From a virus, in IMG/VR virus record IMGVR_UViG_3300025073_000025, positions 81,544 through 145,543 of that record: a DNA stretch of 64,000 nt. One strand, given 5' to 3'. Each line of letters opens with the position of its first letter. Positions within the stretch are counted from its first letter, which is position 1. The position numbers and the translations under genes were made by a program. Below the pieces are notes generated by a model, which saw only the letters and a list, made by a program, of their open reading frames with translations, was not told the DNA's origin and ran no database searches. This document shows positions 27,848 through 36,331 of this stretch, piece by piece.

Positions 27848-29494
27848 TTAATAAATTCCACAGAAATATACAGCGTAAGTTCCCGATGTAGCAGAAACCT
27901 TAACACGTAGATATTTCGCTGTGACCGGAGTGTCAAATTCCAATAAAGAGGAAGCAGTAACATAATGCACACTAAACCTGTCATATGTATAAGGCATATA
28001 CGTGCATGATGCGGCAGCAGTGCCGTCATCTTGCAAAGTAAGATCAACGGCACCAGATACCGTCCCAGCAGTAAAAGAATACTGTAGGCTCATGTTTTGC
28101 AGCCCTGCTACGTCCACGTAAGCATATACATCCCCGGTTGCCGCCGTGCCTGTAAGCAAAGTCGCTGAAGTATAGGTAGAAGGACCAGGATTTAATATCA
28201 AAACATTCTGCGCATTGGCACTAGTATTAACTGTTTTCTGAGGACCCCACAAAAATACGTCATAAGTATCTGTGGCAACAAAGCTAGCCCCTGTAACAGT
28301 AAGTACCCCAGTAGCCCCAACATAAGAAAATGCATAATTATAAGGACGAAGCTTAGTTTGCTTACCCGTTGTATCCAAGCGTACTACTTCTATGAATTGC
28401 ACACTCGTTGGAGTAAAAAGCAGCCCTGCCAAGGTAACAGTGGCACTAGAAGTATACGCTACAGTAAAATCCCCTTGTCCAGCAGAGTAAATAGAGGCCC
28501 CAGAGAGACTATTAGACACAGTCTCCATAGGAACACCGTCAAGTCCAATGCATTGCACTGGAACCGTAACAGTAGACACACTTTTAGTTCCACTAGCGGG
28601 TATGAGGTCCAACGAATCCACATTGTCCGACAACTTGAAAAAGGGTGCATTACCAAGGCTCTCACCAGCAGGCATAGTAGCCCCCGTTCTGTCTACCGAC
28701 TGAACAGGTACTACAATAGAAGAGACACTCTTGGAAGCATTAGCAGCCAACAGGTTTAGATCATCGCTACCGTCAGTTATCTTGCCAAAAGGTGCGTTCG
28801 TATTGATATTACCAGCAGGAGCCACCGCACCAACCTGGTCTACATTCTGAACAGGCAAAACCTGCGAAGCTGTAGTTCTAGCTGTATTAGCCGCGTCAGT
28901 GTCCAGAGTCACAGTAACATTGTCAACATTTGTATCAAAATTAAATGATGCGGACGGAACCTGCACACGTATACTATCTACAAGAATACCAGCTAGAGTA
29001 TCATCTGCAGCATCGAGAGTTAGACCAACTGCAACATACTTTACATGATTCCAATCAAGACCAACCCCACTCGCCGATGTATAGCTATTACAATCCATCT
29101 TGAGATTGTTCCAACCGACAACAAGATCAGTATCAGCAACACTATAGAAAACCCCATTTTCCGTACCGGAACTCATTAATAGTGCAATATTGTAGGATGA
29201 AACATCAGTAAGGGAAGGAATATAAACTGAGGATAGTATCAAACCTTCAGAAGAGAAAGCGTCTAGGTTATAACCATTTTTAATATCTAAAGGACGTATT
29301 ATATATACGTCTTTTGTTCCGCCCGCTTGTTTAGCGAAACTGACGGAACGAGTCCCTGTAACATGTTCTGACCCTGAAGCAATAGTTATAGCCGGCCCAG
29401 CTAAGGAGGACCAATCAGAAGAGTGCTCTCCATTATCAAGGATTATTTCAAGGCGCTCTTTTGTACTATATAAATCTTTATCTGTGTATCTCAT
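27848..29494 (-). CDS. Virion surface protein with internal repeats
   Basis: A 548-residue, beta-rich protein. Residues 1-185 look like a jelly-roll domain (VSFAKQAGGTKDVYIIRPLD, LDWNHVKYVAVGLTLD). Residues about 195-310 contain three imperfect copies of a ~45-residue unit, each with 'VPVQxVDxxGA' and 'NAPFxK' (VLPVQNVDQVGAVAPAG; VVPVQSVDRTGATMPAG; VPVQCIGLDGVPM). Two further beta domains follow. It is the first gene of the adhesin block after the small genes at 29.6-30.8 kb. Ribosome site GGTGGA. Role as a fibre or head-surface protein is inferred from composition and context. Confidence 0.65.
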   Translation of the reverse strand: MRYTDKDLYSTKERLEIILDNGEHSSDWSSLAGPAITIASGSEHVTGTRSVSFAKQAGGTKDVYIIRPLDIKNGYNLDAFSSEGLILSSVYIPSLTDVSSYNIALLMSSGTENGVFYSVADTDLVVGWNNLKMDCNSYTSASGVGLDWNHVKYVAVGLTLDAADDTLAGILVDSIRVQVPSASFNFDTNVDNVTVTLDTDAANTARTTASQVLPVQNVDQVGAVAPAGNINTNAPFGKITDGSDDLNLLAANASKSVSSIVVPVQSVDRTGATMPAGESLGNAPFFKLSDNVDSLDLIPASGTKSVSTVTVPVQCIGLDGVPMETVSNSLSGASIYSAGQGDFTVAYTSSATVTLAGLLFTPTSVQFIEVVRLDTTGKQTKLRPYNYAFSYVGATGVLTVTGASFVATDTYDVFLWGPQKTVNTSANAQNVLILNPGPSTYTSATLLTGTAATGDVYAYVDVAGLQNMSLQYSFTAGTVSGAVDLTLQDDGTAAASCTYMPYTYDRFSVHYVTASSLLEFDTPVTAKYLRVKVSATSGTYAVYFCGIY

Positions 29495-29582
29495 TTTTTA
29501 TTGTTCCACCTATCATATATTTTTTAGCACTATATATTCAGGGCACGATTAAAAAGTCCTCTTATTTATTATTATTGGATTC

Positions 29583-29602
29583 TTTTTTACCCCGCCAAAA
29601 AA
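29583..29602. repeat. T-run / G+C core / A-run element
   Basis: TTTTTTACCCCGCC followed by six A, directly after the stop of the 29603-29947 gene. Intergenic copy of the dispersed element. Confidence 0.5.
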
Positions 29603-29947
29603 TTATGGACCTACCACCCTTGGTGTTTTAAGATTTTCTACAACTACACGAGCAACCTTTTTAGAATCAAAGTCAACCGCCCAATTACCTTCTGGTAGAG
29701 ACATATGGTCTACTATATTTTTCTTAGCCTCAGCAGCATTATGTTCTGCTGTGTTACACACGTTGGTCAGGTGTGCAAGTACCTGATGCAGTCTTCCAAG
29801 TTCCACCCTCGCATTATTAAGCTCGTCCGCATAGGAACGAAGCTTCTCTAAATCCTCATAACACTCCTCAGGAATATCCAACATAGTAGCAGAATCCACT
29901 GGCACCTTTTGACCTTGTACGCCAACTCTATCATGTACTAAACTCAT
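29603..29947 (-). CDS. Small helical protein between capsid and adhesin genes
   Basis: A 114-residue protein with a central coiled coil (EECYEDLEKLRSYADELNNA continuing to about residue 75) and a short beta end (NWAVDFDSKKVARVVVENLK). No family recognised. The ribosome site AGGAGG lies close upstream of ATG 29947. It sits with two other small genes between the capsid region and the adhesin block. It may be a structural chaperone, but nothing in the sequence proves that. Confidence 0.7.
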   Translation of the reverse strand: MSLVHDRVGVQGQKVPVDSATMLDIPEECYEDLEKLRSYADELNNARVELGRLHQVLAHLTNVCNTAEHNAAEAKKNIVDHMSLPEGNWAVDFDSKKVARVVVENLKTPRVVGP

Positions 29948-29964
29948 TCTAAACCTCCTAAAAT

Positions 29965-30321
29965 CTAGGTGTTTTTTCTATCAACACCCTTGTTATAATA
30001 TACCCTATCTTGTAGATTATGTATATAATTTGCCAATCTATGACAAATTATCATAAACATAAATATATCTAATAAAACAAACCCAAAAAATTTCAGCGGG
30101 CTAAAAATAAAAACCAAACCTGTAATAAAAATGCTCATCCAAGCGCTGCAGCAGTATCCACAGTCAAAAGCTCTTCCAAAGAAATGTAAAATTTTACTTC
30201 TTCCTTCAAAAGACAAAAGCCAATCAACAAAAGGAGCAAATATAAGAGACTTTGAAAGAAGTTCAGTAAGAGCTTCTATAACTATAGAACATATAAGAAT
30301 GAAAACAAAATAATGAAACAT
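29965..30321 (-). CDS. Small multi-pass membrane protein (DUF1360-like)
   Basis: A 118-residue protein with hydrophobic segments at about residues 2-20, 55-78 and 78-98. Between them is the motif FDCGYCCSAWMSIFITG, which resembles the Cys-x2-Cys/Trp motif of the DUF1360 family of small membrane proteins found in Bacillus and phages. Function of the family is unknown. The gene is coupled to the 30322 gene (its ATG ends at the base just before that stop). Holin or superinfection-exclusion roles are conceivable but not supported by position. Confidence 0.65.
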   Translation of the reverse strand: MFHYFVFILICSIVIEALTELLSKSLIFAPFVDWLLSFEGRSKILHFFGRAFDCGYCCSAWMSIFITGLVFIFSPLKFFGFVLLDIFMFMIICHRLANYIHNLQDRVYYNKGVDRKNT

Positions 30322-30786
30322 TTATAGTAGTTCTGAAATCCTTTCATGAATATATTTTAGGAGAGTTTCCTTTCCTGCTCGACCCTTACAGAGTGTAAGT
30401 GCCCTTCGTAACTTTGTCTTACTATTTATTGTTCGTATAATTCTTTTTGGGTCGTCTTTAATTTTGAGTTCAGATATATCTCGTGCTGTTAGCTTATTTG
30501 GGGGAACTTGTTTTACAAATAGTTCTCTTTCTTCTTCAAGCCTTTCTGGGGATTTTTCTTCTGGCGCCGAAGAAATTTCTATATCACCTATAATTATCTC
30601 AAAACCAGGGATCATCTTATTCTTTTCTAACCACTCAAGAAAATTTGTATCAAACTCCCCTCCATAATCTTTAGAATAAAGACTATATAAATCGCTCAAG
30701 GATATCTTTGCTCCAAAATATACTGAACGTTTAAATATAAACTTGGCCCTTCCTGTATTATTCAATACAAAACCACTAATACTCAT
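30322..30786 (-). CDS. Hypothetical protein, 154 aa
   Basis: A 154-residue protein with a beta-rich N-terminus (RAKFIFKRSVYFGAKISLSD), a charged middle (EEKSPERLEEERELFVKQ) and a basic helical end (RTINSKTKLRRALTLCKGRA). No domain recognised. Its start overlaps the end of the zinc-ligand-less nuclease gene by 11 bases, so it may depend on that gene's translation. Its original partner upstream was probably separated from it by the nuclease pair. Confidence 0.65.
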   Translation of the reverse strand: MSISGFVLNNTGRAKFIFKRSVYFGAKISLSDLYSLYSKDYGGEFDTNFLEWLEKNKMIPGFEIIIGDIEISSAPEEKSPERLEEERELFVKQVPPNKLTARDISELKIKDDPKRIIRTINSKTKLRRALTLCKGRAGKETLLKYIHERISELL

Positions 30787-32224
30787 ACTTTCCCTCCTTT
30801 TGAAAACTACCTACTGAGAACTTTTTTCCCGCCCTAAAATCACTTTCCCAAACATATTTTATACTATATCCCACGGACCTTATCAGGTCGAAACGTTCAA
30901 GAGTTTCATAGTAAAGCTGGCCATAGGTCCTTTTATTAAAAGGATTTCTGTCTAAAGACTGACATACCCTAGGATCGCCGTGCCAAATAGTACCTAGAAA
31001 CTCATAAACAGTTTTGGTTTCCGGGTTAAAACCATCAACCCTAAAAGACTTAGTACCTACATTTATTAAAAATTCCCTTGTAGTACCTACATTATTGGGT
31101 ACCCCTAAAAAATCCAGCCACTGCTGTGAAATCTTAGAGATAGGCCCCCCACAAATATATGGGTTACCACTCCCGTGAACCCTACTGTAGATTGTTGCCG
31201 GCCACTCATAAAAAACCCCACCAACCTCCTCACACCACCAGGCCCTTTTACCAGACCCTATAGTATAACATTCGGGACCTTTTTTATTCCTGGTTGGGTG
31301 CCATTGTTTAACTAAATCGGGACATAGCGATGCCAAATCATTTCCATACCCCACAGATTGACCAGACAAATAGGGGTTATTACAACCAAGCTTAACTCTG
31401 CTATAAATAGACATCTGCCACTCATATACAACCCCACCGACCTCTTGTACCCACCAAACCTTCTTCGGTGAGCCACAGGTATAATGCTCTGGCCCTTTCT
31501 TATTTTTAGTAGGGTGCCACTGTCTAGCTAAATCAGGCATCAAAGTAGCCAAATCGTTACCATAACCAGCCTTATGCCCCGATAAATAAGGATTACCTTG
31601 CTCAAGCCTTACTCTATTATGTATAATGGCTTCCCACTCGTAAAAAACTCCACCAGCCTCCTCGCACCACCAAACTTTTTTGCTGGACATTGGAACATAA
31701 CACTCCGGGCCCTTTTCGTTTTTAGTTGGGTGCCATTGTTTAGCTAAATCTGGACGTAGCGAAGCTAAATCATTCCCATACCCAACCGCCCTACCAGACA
31801 AATATGGGTTGTTATCTCCCCTAACCCTGTGGTATATGGGAGACAACCACTCGTACACAACCCCCTCAATCTCCTCAAGCCACCACACTTTCTTATGGGT
31901 ACCTATGGTGTACTGCTCTGGGCCCTTTTCGTTTTTAGTTGGGTGCCATTGTTTAGCTAAATCTGGACGTAGCGAAGCTAAATCATTTCCATACCCCACA
32001 GATTGACCACAAATATATGGATTACCTGCACCGTTACTAACCCTATTTTGTATCTTTGCTTTCCATTCATAAAAAACACCATCTTTTTCTTCAAACCACC
32101 AGGCTTTTTTACAAGACTTTGGTAAATATTGTTCAGGGCCCCCCTTATTCTTAGTAAGGTGCCATTGTTTAGCTAAGTCCGGATAGAGAACAGCCAAATT
32201 ATACTCTTTAGATAGCTTTCCCAC
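30776..32224 (-). CDS. VSR-like endonuclease with five finger repeats lacking zinc ligands
   Basis: A 482-residue protein starting at GTG (32224). Five ~71-residue repeats clearly belong to the DUF4379-like series (NDLASLRPDLAKQWHPTKN, KKVWW...YEW). At the four zinc positions, however, the usual WWxH, HxW and CPYC are replaced by WWxE/Q, YEW and NPYL or NPYI in every repeat. The C-terminal nuclease is intact: FRVDGFNPETKTVYEFLG, IWHGDP, VWESDF. It is probably active but with DNA-binding modules that fold without zinc. Two of the repeats share an exact 68-bp DNA segment. It overlaps the 154-residue gene by 11 bases and follows another nuclease gene after 8 bases. Confidence 0.8.
   Translation of the reverse strand: MGKLSKEYNLAVLYPDLAKQWHLTKNKGGPEQYLPKSCKKAWWFEEKDGVFYEWKAKIQNRVSNGAGNPYICGQSVGYGNDLASLRPDLAKQWHPTKNEKGPEQYTIGTHKKVWWLEEIEGVVYEWLSPIYHRVRGDNNPYLSGRAVGYGNDLASLRPDLAKQWHPTKNEKGPECYVPMSSKKVWWCEEAGGVFYEWEAIIHNRVRLEQGNPYLSGHKAGYGNDLATLMPDLARQWHPTKNKKGPEHYTCGSPKKVWWVQEVGGVVYEWQMSIYSRVKLGCNNPYLSGQSVGYGNDLASLCPDLVKQWHPTRNKKGPECYTIGSGKRAWWCEEVGGVFYEWPATIYSRVHGSGNPYICGGPISKISQQWLDFLGVPNNVGTTREFLINVGTKSFRVDGFNPETKTVYEFLGTIWHGDPRVCQSLDRNPFNKRTYGQLYYETLERFDLIRSVGYSIKYVWESDFRAGKKFSVGSFQKEGKYEY
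31707..31774 (-). repeat. 68-bp exact direct repeat inside nuclease gene, copy 1
   Basis: Identical to 31920-31987; the offset of 213 bases equals one 71-codon finger module. Sequence identity at all codon positions shows recent duplication or gene conversion between the second and third repeats. Confidence 0.85.
31920..31987 (-). repeat. 68-bp exact direct repeat inside nuclease gene, copy 2
   Basis: Second copy of the segment at 31707-31774. Other repeats of the same gene are clearly diverged at DNA level. Confidence 0.85.
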
Positions 32225-32232
32225 AACAAAAA

Positions 32233-33891
32233 CTAGAGCTCCATAACATATGTTCTATGTCCACAATCAAATATGCGATCGTAGCCCTGTTCTCTCCTAA
32301 GCTCCCACTCACTTTTTCCAGTGAGTCTTTCTTCCGGAGTTTTTCTCAATCCTTGATTGCGGACCCGTACTTTATAATCAGGACTAATATAGTGAGGCGT
32401 ATATTTAGTGTATGATTGCATTACCAATCCCAGCTGCTCGTAGACGGGCCGAAGTGACTCATAGCGTCTGTCGCAATAGCTCTTAATCACCTCAAAGTCC
32501 TGCTCTATAGCAAACTCCTTAGCTTTGCCAAACAACTTTGACGCTCCGCCTACAATACTATACCCACCCCTAGAAGCGAACCGCTTTATTTCAAGAACCC
32601 GTTTCCCGCCCGACGTATGAGCGCGAGCGGGGAACCCTGCCGTAAGTACAGCTACCAATAAATCCTTATAATATAAACCCCACCTTTTAGTTGAATTACT
32701 TTTACCTTGTAAGTGAAATTCTAACAAAAATGCATTTGCTGTTTTTGAATCTATTTCTCGTATTTCACACTGTCGTGCGTATACTCGTTTTAGTCCAACA
32801 CCTATTGCGTTCTGTATTCTTGAAAGAACTACTTCCTTTCTATTGGTGTATTCATCTTCGAACACTACTAGAAGCCTTATGCCCTTCTGGTTGCAAGCTA
32901 CCATTTTATCATAGTGATATCGGTTCGTCTTGCCTCCGGAGACCTCGGAATGGTAATAAAGACCACAAAATTCTATAGCAACTTTTTTCGCGGGAATAAA
33001 AATATCCAATTCATAAGGACCTATAGTTTCCCTATCATTACATATTACTTCTTCTTCACTTAATAAAGAAATAACAAAATCCCTAATCTCACGTTCTGGT
33101 TTTGAAGACATTCTATTACACCTCGGACATTCTTGTGGACGATTAAAACAATTCCAACTTACAGACCATTTATGTCCCAAAGGACAAGTACAGTCCAACT
33201 TTTTCTTGTTGCCCTCATATATATCTGAATTTAACGTATATCCCCTTTTACCAAACTCTTCCCTCAAAAAAGGTATAGTTAATAAAGCATTATTAGCACA
33301 GTCTGGGCATCTATACTTTCTACTAAAGTTATTCCAAGACATATAATTTATATGTCCTTCTTTACACTTATATCTTAAAAGTTTCTTAGATCCCACATAA
33401 TTATCCGACAATAAGGTATAACCCATAACAACAAAGTGTTCTTTTATCTTGCTATATGTTGGTAGTGTTTTTCTCCAACACTCACTACAATGAGGTCTAT
33501 TATAGAAATGGCTATAACTCATTTCCGTGGTATGCCCATGAGTACACCTTATCTTTATGGGTGTTTTATTATCTACATAGGTATCGGAAACAAGGTCGAA
33601 ACCATAAACCTTTAAAACTTCTATCACTACCTCTTTAGTTATTGGCATATTGTTGGTTTCACAAGGACACCGCTTACCAACCCTAAAATCACTCCACCTA
33701 ACAAACCACCTATGGCCATTAGGACACAAGGTCTCTAATTTAATTTTATTATTTTTATAACTATCTGAAACCAGGGTATAACTAAATGCCCCCATATAGA
33801 CACCAATCTCGTCCAGCTTATTTCTACACCAGGCTATCTTCCTATCCACATTTAAACACTTTTTATTTTCTTGTACCTTATTATTGCTCAT
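32233..33891 (-). CDS. Zinc-finger repeat / VSR-like (EDxHD-type) homing endonuclease, long form
   Basis: A 552-residue relative of the protein at 7683-9713. I chose ATG 33891, eight bases after GGAG; a GTG two codons earlier is possible. Four treble-clef modules (CPNGHRWFVRWSDF; CTHGHTTEMSYSHF with CSEC; CKEGHINYMSWNNF with CPDC; CPLGHKWSVSWNCF with CPRC) are followed at about residue 270-340 by the nuclease (PYELDIFIPAKKVAIEFCG, LYYHSE). The ~200-residue C-terminal domain has KRFASRGGYSIVGGASKLFG and YCDRRY, which may be a GNAT-like fold. The gene follows the major capsid gene and its terminator and has its own promoter at 33916-33944. Confidence 0.85.
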   Translation of the reverse strand: MSNNKVQENKKCLNVDRKIAWCRNKLDEIGVYMGAFSYTLVSDSYKNNKIKLETLCPNGHRWFVRWSDFRVGKRCPCETNNMPITKEVVIEVLKVYGFDLVSDTYVDNKTPIKIRCTHGHTTEMSYSHFYNRPHCSECWRKTLPTYSKIKEHFVVMGYTLLSDNYVGSKKLLRYKCKEGHINYMSWNNFSRKYRCPDCANNALLTIPFLREEFGKRGYTLNSDIYEGNKKKLDCTCPLGHKWSVSWNCFNRPQECPRCNRMSSKPEREIRDFVISLLSEEEVICNDRETIGPYELDIFIPAKKVAIEFCGLYYHSEVSGGKTNRYHYDKMVACNQKGIRLLVVFEDEYTNRKEVVLSRIQNAIGVGLKRVYARQCEIREIDSKTANAFLLEFHLQGKSNSTKRWGLYYKDLLVAVLTAGFPARAHTSGGKRVLEIKRFASRGGYSIVGGASKLFGKAKEFAIEQDFEVIKSYCDRRYESLRPVYEQLGLVMQSYTKYTPHYISPDYKVRVRNQGLRKTPEERLTGKSEWELRREQGYDRIFDCGHRTYVMEL

Positions 33892-33915
33892 AAACACATC
33901 TCCGTCTTCTTAATA

Positions 33916-33944
33916 AAAATAAGAAAAAAGAAGAAAAATGTAAA
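33916..33944 (-). promoter_or_regulatory. Promoter for the nuclease pair after the capsid gene
   Basis: The minus strand reads TTTACA (33939-33944), 17 T-rich bases, TATTTT (33916-33921). It belongs to the TTTAC(A/T) family and lies 20 bases beyond the capsid terminator. Confidence 0.55.
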
Positions 33945-33963
33945 GAAAGAAATTAAAAACTTG

Positions 33964-33993
33964 TACCAGTTAGGTACTAAAACCTAACTGGTA
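33964..33993 (-). terminator. Intrinsic terminator after major capsid gene
   Basis: An 11-bp perfect stem (TACCAGTTAGG / CCTAACTGGTA), loop of 8, then CAAGTTTTTAATTTC on the minus strand. It lies 16 bases after the capsid stop, as the comparable hairpin does after the tail tube gene. Confidence 0.75.
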
Positions 33994-34008
33994 GGAAACT
34001 CTAATTAA

Positions 34009-35082
34009 TTAGAGAGAACGATCGATTACACCCACACTCAACATACGAGAATCCAAACACCCCCATCCACAGGACTCCCATCCATAGAAGCCTTGGAGTT
34101 GGCGTCGATGCAGGGTGGGGTCGTCCCAAATCTGCAACTCTTCACGGACGGGCATTACCAAAGAGTCGTTGGCGGTCATATCAAAGCCCCAAATCTGGGT
34201 ATCACCAGGAGTGGTTACCTGGCCGTTGGCATCAACCACGTTACCATGGTCTACCACGTAATCCTGATATGAGCCAGCAGTATCCTTGAATATACCATAT
34301 GAAGAAGTCGAATCATTAATATTAAACTTACCAGGAGAACCCAGCTGAGGGAATACATGCATAGCTACATTCCAAATACTGCCCATACCACCAGCCTGGA
34401 ATACCTCACGACGAGTTACTGGATCAACATCAGTCTCCGTCCATTCACGAATATCACCAGCGTCTTCCGGAGAAACCCACAAATCCGTCAAAGTACGCCC
34501 ATTACGCTGCATACCAATAATCATACGGTTTACAAGCTCCTTAGAAAGATAGCCAGCGCCCTGAGTACCCACCGGAACCTCATAAATAGCCGCATTACGC
34601 GCCTTCAAAAGACCCGTGGCAGCAAAGTTGGTGGTCCCAGCAGGAACTATAACACGCCAAGCAGACTCTTCCTCATACTCAGCTACACCGGCAGCAGCCT
34701 TACGCATGGCTCGTGCTAAGATATCCACACGGGAATGAACAGCATAGTCCAACTTCCACTCAGCAGAAGTGGCAATACGGAAGGTGGGCACATACACGTC
34801 CTCACCGGTCCCCTCTACAAAGTGATGGGCTACTTTGCCAAGACCAGGTAGTACCCACACAGGAAGCTCAAAATCGTCAGCTACCGGATACACAGCCTGA
34901 GCACCGGGCTCCAGAACCTCAACAGCAAACAGCTCACGAGCTATAGACTGATACTTGATTTCCTGAAGAATGGGGGTTCTAATAGCGGCACAAAACTCCT
35001 TAAGTAAAACTTCCCTAGAAGATTCGTCAGCCGTAGCTACCGCCCTAACATACTCTTTTAACTTACTTAGGTCCATACTCAT
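34009..35082 (-). CDS. Major capsid protein
   Basis: A 357-residue protein. I chose ATG 35082 because AAGGAGG lies 8 bases upstream; earlier in-frame ATGs would be inside or before that site. The sequence has the order of an HK97-fold capsid protein: a helical N-arm (LKEYVRAVATADESSREVLL), an E-loop-like beta region (YPVADDFELPVWVLPGLGKV), a long spine helix with DYAVHSRVDILARAMRKAA, and a P-domain/A-domain end. It is placed after protease, scaffold-like and decoration-like genes, and its transcript ends with a strong terminator, as expected for the most abundant virion protein. Confidence 0.82.
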   Translation of the reverse strand: MSMDLSKLKEYVRAVATADESSREVLLKEFCAAIRTPILQEIKYQSIARELFAVEVLEPGAQAVYPVADDFELPVWVLPGLGKVAHHFVEGTGEDVYVPTFRIATSAEWKLDYAVHSRVDILARAMRKAAAGVAEYEEESAWRVIVPAGTTNFAATGLLKARNAAIYEVPVGTQGAGYLSKELVNRMIIGMQRNGRTLTDLWVSPEDAGDIREWTETDVDPVTRREVFQAGGMGSIWNVAMHVFPQLGSPGKFNINDSTSSYGIFKDTAGSYQDYVVDHGNVVDANGQVTTPGDTQIWGFDMTANDSLVMPVREELQIWDDPTLHRRQLQGFYGWESCGWGCLDSRMLSVGVIDRSL

Positions 35083-35095
35083 TGTCATTACCTCC

Positions 35096-35581
35096 TTAAA
35101 CAAGTGCTTTGATAAGCAGCATGTCGCCAGCGGCACACTGAGCAGCGGTAAGAGTGTTCATCGCGACAGCGGCTGCAGACCCAGCAGTGTCGGCATTGGT
35201 ATCGGAAAGGGAGCCTTCATTATCAGGATAAAGAAGGGTACCAAAGACGATACCATCAGCAGCTTCGTCTACATACTGGTCGGTCTCATACACTGCCCCA
35301 GGTCCACAAGCAACGCCTACCGGATCTCCAGGGAAGGCCCAAGAAGAACCCAGGTCCCCACGAAGGCGGAACCCCTCCGGAAAATCGGAATACTCATCCT
35401 TTATACCCTGCATTAACCAGCCATAGGCTACATCGGATGATGCAGTAGCGATCGTATCAACTGCCCTATCCGCTACAAGACGAACTACTCGTCCAGCAGG
35501 AATCGGGCGATCCTCCGTTGGGGAAGCAGTGAACTTTAGGAACTGCACTTCCTCAGCGGGATGTCTTAATTGTAACACCAT
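35096..35581 (-). CDS. Capsid decoration/stabilisation protein, putative
   Basis: A 161-residue beta-rich, acidic, Ala/Gly-rich protein with few charged Lys, directly upstream of the major capsid gene. Segments such as RPIPAGRVVRLVADRAVDTI and GDLGSSWAFPGDPVGVA resemble the beta-barrel decoration proteins (gpD/DUF2190-like) that coat capsids. Assignment depends mostly on position and composition. AGGAGG precedes the ATG. The stop lies 13 bases before the capsid ATG, leaving just enough room for the capsid ribosome site. Confidence 0.6.
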   Translation of the reverse strand: MVLQLRHPAEEVQFLKFTASPTEDRPIPAGRVVRLVADRAVDTIATASSDVAYGWLMQGIKDEYSDFPEGFRLRGDLGSSWAFPGDPVGVACGPGAVYETDQYVDEAADGIVFGTLLYPDNEGSLSDTNADTAGSAAAVAMNTLTAAQCAAGDMLLIKALV

Positions 35582-35597
35582 AGTTTATTTCCTCCTA

Positions 35598-36302
35598 TTA
35601 ACTATTACCTTCTTCAGCCTCAGAGCCACGCCCAGAAGCTAAGAAGTTACCAAAATCTTTTTCTATTTCCTCTAAAAACTGCTTTCTACTCTGTCCACCA
35701 CCAGCAAGGTTAGGTAGAACAGATAAGGCAGCTTCATCGGAAACATCTGCCGGCGGGGTGACATTGCCGTACTCACTAGCTAGGCTTGCCATCTCAGTAC
35801 TTACAGGAGCAGAGAACTCAGACTTTAATACAACCAGTTCGTCCCGATACAGAACAAACTCTTCGTCTGACATTACTCTTACCTTGGCAGACTGAACCTT
35901 TGCAGCCTCTTCAGACTTACGCACAATACCAAGACCTGCTAACTCACCCATACGAACAGAAGCCACACCATCCAAACGAACCTCTTCTAAACTAGCCTCC
36001 ACCGCAGCAACTTTACCAGCCAAAACATCCCTATCAGCCTTAACGGCCTCTAGTTCAACAACCTTTGCCTCAAGGGACCCTACCAATCCAGACTTCTCCA
36101 ACTCTAAGGCTTCTAATTCCACCTTCTTCTCAGACAAAAGAGCCTCCAATTCCGAAGTCCTTTCTACAAGATCAGAAATAGCTTTCTTAGCATCCTCAGT
36201 AACTTCCCCCAGTTTCTGTTCAAAACTGGCTAGTGCTGATTCACCAAGAACGGCTATAACCATCTCCTTGAGTTCTCCCATTAACTTCTCATTAATGGCC
36301 AT
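35598..36302 (-). CDS. Putative scaffolding protein
   Basis: A 234-residue protein dominated by a long coiled coil (residues ~20-110: ALLSEKKVELEALELEKSGL onward) followed by an acidic, Ser/Gly-rich, probably disordered tail. Length, coiled-coil content, acidic character and location between the protease and capsid genes match phage scaffolding proteins, which fill the procapsid and are removed by the protease. AGGAGG precedes the ATG at 36302. No conserved domain can be named from sequence alone. Confidence 0.65.
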   Translation of the reverse strand: MAINEKLMGELKEMVIAVLGESALASFEQKLGEVTEDAKKAISDLVERTSELEALLSEKKVELEALELEKSGLVGSLEAKVVELEAVKADRDVLAGKVAAVEASLEEVRLDGVASVRMGELAGLGIVRKSEEAAKVQSAKVRVMSDEEFVLYRDELVVLKSEFSAPVSTEMASLASEYGNVTPPADVSDEAALSVLPNLAGGGQSRKQFLEEIEKDFGNFLASGRGSEAEEGNS

Positions 36303-36331
36303 ATTAACCTCCTAAATACGTCTAATATAGA

